Part shown: positions 59,851-64,000 of the stretch, one piece after another
How positions within the stretch are numbered: the first letter of the stretch is position 1
Layout of the letters: every line of letters begins with the position of its first letter
Source: Megaustenia siamemsis
Taxonomy: Eukaryota > Mollusca > Gastropoda > Stylommatophora > Ariophantidae
Direction: 5' to 3'
Assembly (NCBI GenBank): GCA_032433765.1
Contig: JAVIAB010000049.1
Coordinates: 21,270,779-21,334,778, forward strand
DNA length: 64,000 nt
Made by a program: the position numbers and the translations under genes
Notes under the pieces: model-generated
The model's database searches: none
The model's input: the letters and a program-made list of their open reading frames with translations, nothing else
What the model was told of the DNA's origin: nothing

Positions 59851-60495
59851 TCCAATCAAAACTTAGTCATATATTCTCAGCACGGTAGACACACTACTAT
59901 CAATAATCTCAACACAACTAATTTCACAACTCGCAACAATTTCAGCACAGAGTTTGCATTATAATCAGCAAAGTCAGCTAAATTATCGCTGCACTCAACG
60001 ATCTCAGCCCAGTAGCATAAAAAGAAAAAAAGAAAAGAAAAATATAACAAACCTCAACAAAGAGATGCTATAGCCAGTAATCGCAACAGAAGCATTACTA
60101 TACTTAGCAACATCCTCAAATGTCTTAATACAGCAGTCTCAGAAAGATAAAAAAAAAGAAAAGTAAAGCAAAGTAATCAGCAATCTCAGTAAAGAAGTCT
60201 CAGGAAAATAAGTATACTTCAGTACACTTACAGCACCTTTATGCTGCTCAGTAATTTCAGGTAAAGAAATTCAACATGCTCAGCAACCTTGAAACAGCAA
60301 TTTCAATACAATCAGTAATCTAGACAACTCAATATCCCAAGTTTGGTAATATTTGTATAAAAGTATTACATTTACTTTATCAACCACAGAAATCAACATC
60401 ACTCCCTGGAACATCAACAATAAAATATTATCAAATTCAGCAATTTATAAACATTTAGAATTTAGCAAACTTTGCTCCTCTTCAGCAATAAACTG
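59851..60495. other. AT-rich DNA with decayed tandem structure
   Basis: 'Cagcaatctcag' and 'atctcaacac' words recur irregularly, probably old relatives of the neighbouring array unit. No gene was seen. Confidence 0.5.
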
Positions 60496-60798
60496 TTAAC
60501 TCTTTCCATACGGAAGCTTTTTATTGGCGCAACGGAAGAGATTTCAGAGAAAAATTTTCATGGTTTTAAGAATCAATCTATATATTTATCTAACATATAA
60601 CATATTATATATGAATTGTTTGATAATAGAACAAGGTATTAGATTTCACCAATATCAAGATGATACAAGGCATAAAAAAAGAATATGGTTTGATGGCGTT
60701 CACACTAATCAAATTGAGCCTGGTGCACTATGCAGCGAAACGTACGTTGCCGAAATCAGAGTGGCGCACAGTGCGGCAAAGCGTCGGGATAGAGTTAA
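60496..60798 (-). mobile_element. MITE copy 3, TTAA-flanked, inverted
   Basis: 303 bp with TTAA at both ends. The minus strand carries the same landmarks as 44537-44847: 'cgtacgtttcgctgca', 'ctcaatttgattagtgtgaa', 'tgttagataaatata' and 'tctcttccgttg'. The right-hand TTAA is doubled. Confidence 0.83.
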
Positions 60799-60802
60799 TT
60801 AA

Positions 60803-61047
60803 CGCGACTGAACTGTCCTTCGGCATACGATATCATCATTCATCGTAAGAAATCTGAATATAGAAACACCATCTGATCAAACACACAGCTCACGGTGTGC
60901 ACAGAGCGCTAATCTTAGTAGCTCTTGCAGAAAGCTGGACTTGGAATATGAGGAAACTGCAACAATGAAGATTTTCAGACAGTGCTTCAATTATTCAATG
61001 CCGCCTATCCGCCATATTGACCGGAAGTCCTTGATAGATGTTTTTTG
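60803..61047 (-). mobile_element. S6 repeat, partial
   Basis: The minus strand shares 'tttcttacgatgaatgatga', 'gctctgtgcacaccgtgag', 'aagtcc' and 'atatggcggataggcggc' with S6. It abuts the MITE, which may have broken it. Confidence 0.75.
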
Positions 61048-61159
61048 CAAGGATTGAGACTGCTAGAAAGAAAATTTAGAAAAAGAGAAAGAGTATCTTT
61101 GTCTTCAAAATGTTTTAAATACTTTTACTATGAAACTTAACTACCTTAAAACTATGATA

Positions 61160-61450
61160 TTCATCATCATCATGTGCTGTACCGGTTGGCGTAGGTGATC
61201 ATGTCCTTCCACAATCTTCTATCTACAGTGCATCGTATCAGTTCTGTTGTTGACTGTTTTCTATGCCATGACACCAAGCTATCCAGTATTTTCACTCTTT
61301 GTCGCCCGCGATCTCTCTTTCCTTTTATTTTGCCAGTTGTAACCAAGTATTCCAACTTCCCTCTTCTCATGATGTGCCCGAAAAATGTTGATTGCTTCTT
61401 TCTGATGTTTTTTAAGAGCTCCCTTTTTGTGTTGGCCTCTTTGAGAATGA
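61160..61450 (-). mobile_element. LINE-A 3' fragment
   Basis: The minus strand reads RRGKLEYLVTTGKIKGKRDR and QRVKILDSLVSW, then 'gacatgatcacctacgccaa' and a (GATGAT) tail at about 61160. It is the same 3' end as 1365-1899. It starts within the reverse transcriptase C-terminus. Confidence 0.82.
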
Positions 61451-61504
61451 TACTAGGTCATAAAATTCTATTATTTCAACACAACTACATCTTCAGGGTT
61501 TGTT

Positions 61505-61830
61505 TCTCAAAATGTAAATATCACACTCCAATTTCTTATCATTCAAACAATATCATTAAACTCAATTTCTCAACATATTAATATCACACTCCAATTTCTT
61601 ATCATTCAAACAATATCATTAAACTCAATTTCTCAACATATTAATATCACACTCCAATTTCTTATCATTCAAACAATATCATTAAACTCAATTTCTCAAC
61701 ATATTAATATCACACTCCAATTTCTTATCATTCAAACAATATCATTAAACTCAATTTCTCAACATATTAATATCACACTCCAATTTCTTATCATTCAAAC
61801 AATATCATTAAACTCAATTTCTCAATATAT
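61505..61830. repeat. 63-bp tandem array, about 5 near-identical copies
   Basis: Units contain 'cacactccaatttcttatca' and 'ttctcaacatattaatat'. They are nearly identical, so the expansion is recent. The diverged flank (61831-62060) has related words ('aacatattaatgtcacaaca'). Confidence 0.95.
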
Positions 61831-62091
61831 TAATGCCACAGCAATTGAAATTTCAACTTCATATTCATTACAATCAAACATCTCAAAATAACAGAGATAT
61901 CACAACCAAATATCTCAACATATTAATGTCACAACAATCCAAAATCTCAACCTCACAACATAATATTACAATAGAACAATGATACCATATTCAAACATCT
62001 CAACACATTAATGTCACAACAATCCAAAATCTCAATACATCACATCACACTCAATCAATTAATCAACATAAAATACACAATATATTCCTGT
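61831..62091. other. 3' flank of the terminal exon, low complexity
   Basis: This should be the 3' UTR of the minus-strand gene. It is built from diverged 'atctcaac' repeats, and I see no AATAAA close to the stop codon. Confidence 0.5.
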
Positions 62092-62649
62092 TTAAACACG
62101 TGTTTCAAAATTGCTGCGGGTGATGCCTTCACCCTCCTCCACAGCCTTTGGTTCGTTTATTGATGGAATATTTTGCATATCAATCTTCTCCTTTGCAGCT
62201 GCAGCCCTCTGTCCATCAGGTCCAGTTTTATCAAGCCCCATCTGTCGCTCTAGCTTATACTTACTAGCTTTTAGCGATCCCCTTTTTAACCTCCTACCCT
62301 CGCTATCCAACATAGGCTTTGCTTCCACCTCTTCGTCCTCCTCAAAGACAGAATCTAGAGGAGTGGTTGGAGTTCCAGTTGTCAGAGTGCTATCTCCAGC
62401 ATTAAAAGGTCCAGTGTTTCCTAGATCAACTGTCATGGCATGCCGAGGCGGAGCCTTACGTCCTTGTCCACGTTCCTCACACATTTTAGTGTCTGCGTCA
62501 GACCATGATTTACGCCGATCTGCCGAAGGAAGCTCCAAAGCGTCCTGAGAAACAAGACGCTCAAGTCGTCTGTTCTTGAAAGCCTTCTTGCTAATCTCAG
62601 TGTGTATGTTACCACTGGATGTCAAGTTTCTATCATACTTGGACAAAAC
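62092..62649 (-). CDS. Terminal coding exon of a larger gene; C-terminal tail with PDZ-binding motif
   Basis: A polypyrimidine tract and acceptor ('ctgttatcattttcag') precede residue 1 on the minus strand, giving a phase-0 exon of 185 codons plus TAA. The peptide is hydrophilic and probably disordered. It has a basic segment at residues 20-31 (SKKAFKNRRLER), a kinase-type RRKSWSD site (45-51), a Pro/Thr-rich part, an acidic run (VFEEDEEVEA), a KASKYKLERQMGLDK stretch and a final ETRV that fits a class I PDZ ligand. This points to the cytoplasmic tail of a membrane transporter, channel or receptor. I cannot name the family. The frame is clean for 558 bp and bounded by a good splice site, unlike the repeat-derived frames around it. 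Upstream exons lie beyond 64000. A LINE-E sits in the upstream intron and the exon start is echoed in intronic repeats. Confidence 0.78.
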   Translation of the reverse strand, partial: VLSKYDRNLTSSGNIHTEISKKAFKNRRLERLVSQDALELPSADRRKSWSDADTKMCEERGQGRKAPPRHAMTVDLGNTGPFNAGDSTLTTGTPTTPLDSVFEEDEEVEAKPMLDSEGRRLKRGSLKASKYKLERQMGLDKTGPDGQRAAAAKEKIDMQNIPSINEPKAVEEGEGITRSNFETRV

Positions 62650-62761
62650 CTGAAAATGATAACAGAAAAACACATAAAATTAGCGTGACAAGTTTCAATA
62701 AAAACACACAAAATTAGCACAACAAGTTTCAATAAAACACAAACAATTAGCATGACAAGTT
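62650..62761. repeat. Intronic tandem repeats derived from the exon start, left part
   Basis: Short units of about 33 bp with 'gacaagtttcaataaaa' and 'cacaaaattagca' follow the acceptor site. They continue, after the LINE-E insertion, at 63465-63690. Confidence 0.75.
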
Positions 62762-62771
62762 TCTATCCTAC

Positions 62772-63464
62772 ATCTATCTATCTATCTATCTATTGACCTT
62801 TTGAGCCGTAGCCGGCCCATAGGGCGTAGACCAAGATACTCCCTCTCTTATCTGAATTTTTTGTTCTAGCAGATTTCAATTCTTTTAAAGATTGAAAGAT
62901 ATCAAATCTCGCCATTTGTCTCTGTTCTGTGCAAGCAGCTCTATCTCATTGAGGGAGCTGATTCCTGCTGCTCTTGCCTCTCTCATCAATGTTCTTCTCA
63001 GTGTCTCTCTGGGTCTTCCTCTTTTCCTCTTACCTGTTGTTTCCCACATGAGGGCTTGCTTTGCTATTAGGTATTTATCTCTTCTCATCACATGTCCAAC
63101 ATATGACCATCATCTTTTCTTGATTACTGAAGATATTAGTGGTTGATTGGCGATTTCTCTAATTTCCTTTTTTGTTTTGAATTCATTCCACACTATACCA
63201 AGTATTTTCCTTAGACATTTATTTTCAAATGCATTCAACTTTGTTTCTATATCTCTTGTTGTTTTCCAGCTTTCACACGCATACGTAAGGGTTGATAGTA
63301 CATTTGATTTGAATAGTCTAAGTTTTGTGTTTGTGCTGATGAGTTTTGATTTCCACAACTTTTCAAAGCTTCTGAAAGACATAGCTGCTTTAGCTATTCT
63401 GATTCTAATTTCTTTGCTTGTATCCCCTTCTCGATCAATGTGACTTCCAAGATAGATAAAGTGA
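62772..63464 (-). mobile_element. LINE-E reverse transcriptase C-terminus, intronic, with target-site duplication
   Basis: The best LINE-E copy. The minus strand begins DHFIYLGSHIDREGDTS, then EIRIRIAKAAMSFRSFEKLW, TKLRLFKSNVLSTLTYACES, LNAFENKCLRKILGI, a frameshift, MMRRDKYLIAKQALMWETT, GKRKRGRPRETLRRTLMRE and LAQNRDKWRDLISF. The 3' end has 'gctacggctcaaaaggtcaa' and (GATA)n. The 10-bp word 'tctatcctac' at 62762-62771 and 63465-63474 is the target-site duplication. It is truncated just before the 'YLGS' segment and lies in the same orientation as the host gene. Confidence 0.9.
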
Positions 63465-63690
63465 TCTATCCTACTTGGATAAATGAAAATGATGAAACAA
63501 AAACACACAAAATAAACATGACAAGTTTCTATCCTACTTGGGCAAATCCTGAAAATGATAAAATAAAAACACAAAACAATTACCATGACAAGTTTCTATC
63601 ATACCTGAACAAGACAAAACCTGATAATGATCAAATGAAAACACAAAAATGAAAATGACAAGTTTCTTTCACACTTGAACAGGATCTAAG
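63465..63690. repeat. Intronic tandem repeats carrying exon-start and acceptor-like sequence
   Basis: Three units of 63-70 bp begin near 63471, 63534 and 63601, and a partial one at 63671. Each resembles 62627-62691, which spans the real exon start and acceptor: 'gacaagtttctatc', then '(c)tacttgg', then a 'cctgaaaatgat'-like word (acceptor 'cattttcagg' on the minus strand). A further decayed unit lies near 63900-63950. Confidence 0.8.
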
Positions 63691-63950
63691 AATAATTAAA
63701 TTTGAAAAAAAAGAAGGAAAAAAAAAAACAAATGTATAGCATTTATCCTATCTCTGGAGTCTGACTTAAAGGAAGAGAGAATAAAGGCTGCTTGCCCGGC
63801 GCAGTTTCTTCAAGGTGCTCAGGTCAGAGATTTTATTTGATTTCCTACATGAAAAACATACTTTACAACATAACAAGTTATCAATTCTCTTCTAAGAATG
63901 ATGAATAATAACATAAAAATTAATATGGCAAGTTTCTCTCATATTTTGAC
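63691..63950. other. AT-rich intronic DNA
   Basis: Poly-A runs near 63705-63730 and no recognised feature apart from the last decayed intron unit. Confidence 0.5.
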
Positions 63951-64000
63951 AGGACATGGTTATGGAAGGGCCCTGTATCACTGCAAATGAATTAAAATCC
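63951..64000 (-). mobile_element. S6 repeat, cut by window end
   Basis: 'Ggttatggaagggccctgta' and 'gaattaaaatcc' match the end of S6 at 47905-47955. Confidence 0.75.

Noticed and set aside
62111..62548. 145-residue plus-strand frame
   Set aside because: It is antisense to the minus-strand terminal exon, which has a splice acceptor and biased composition. The plus frame lacks recognisable features.

Overview
The window looks like intergenic DNA from a gastropod mollusc, probably a heterobranch. It is AT-rich eukaryotic sequence with tRNA-headed SINEs, many decayed copies of non-LTR (LINE) reverse transcriptases of the 'endonuclease-reverse transcriptase' type, and one intronless rhodopsin-class receptor of the kind greatly expanded in gastropods. 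The assignment rests on the receptor's character and the repeat content; I ran no search. LINE-A to LINE-J, SINE S1 to S7 and 'S6' are local labels defined by copies within this window, not database names.

Only two stretches look like host coding sequence, both on the minus strand. One is a complete single-exon seven-transmembrane receptor (2922-4076). The other is a terminal coding exon (62092-62649) of a larger gene whose other exons lie beyond the right edge; it ends in a class I PDZ-binding motif. Roughly 58 kb between them is mobile-element debris and tandem arrays.

Layout: 0-5 kb has LINE fragments, a composite TTAA-type MITE and the receptor with a 26-bp array just upstream. 5-10.9 kb holds LINE-C, D, F and G remnants, two of which (C and D) grew tandem arrays inside themselves. 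10.9-23.1 kb is about 12 kb of nearly uninterrupted arrays (72-, 37- and 19-bp units). 23.2-38.6 kb mixes nested LINEs, SINEs and smaller arrays. 38.7-43.7 kb is a 5-kb array of a 32-bp unit. 44.5-51.6 kb has a MITE, 18-, 23- and 29-bp arrays, S6 and LINE-H. 52.4-59.9 kb holds two 25-bp-class arrays around a SINE cluster. 60.5-64 kb has a third MITE, S6, LINE-A, a 63-bp array and the terminal exon with a LINE-E in its upstream intron. Tandem arrays total roughly 29 kb, about 45% of the window.

The most coherent pattern is that at least five arrays can be traced to a segment of a dispersed element that exists as a single unit elsewhere in this window: 38 bp from the LINE-C 3' end, 52 bp from LINE-D reverse transcriptase, 72 bp from the LINE-G 3' tail, 42 bp from the SINE S2 tail, and 41 and 26 bp from two parts of one MITE. 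A further array (about 45 bp) probably comes from LINE-A. The window therefore looks like a place where transposon pieces repeatedly turn into minisatellites. Nested insertions with target-site duplications give a partial order of events. I saw no evidence of a new protein-coding system, CRISPR array, rRNA or functional tRNA gene.
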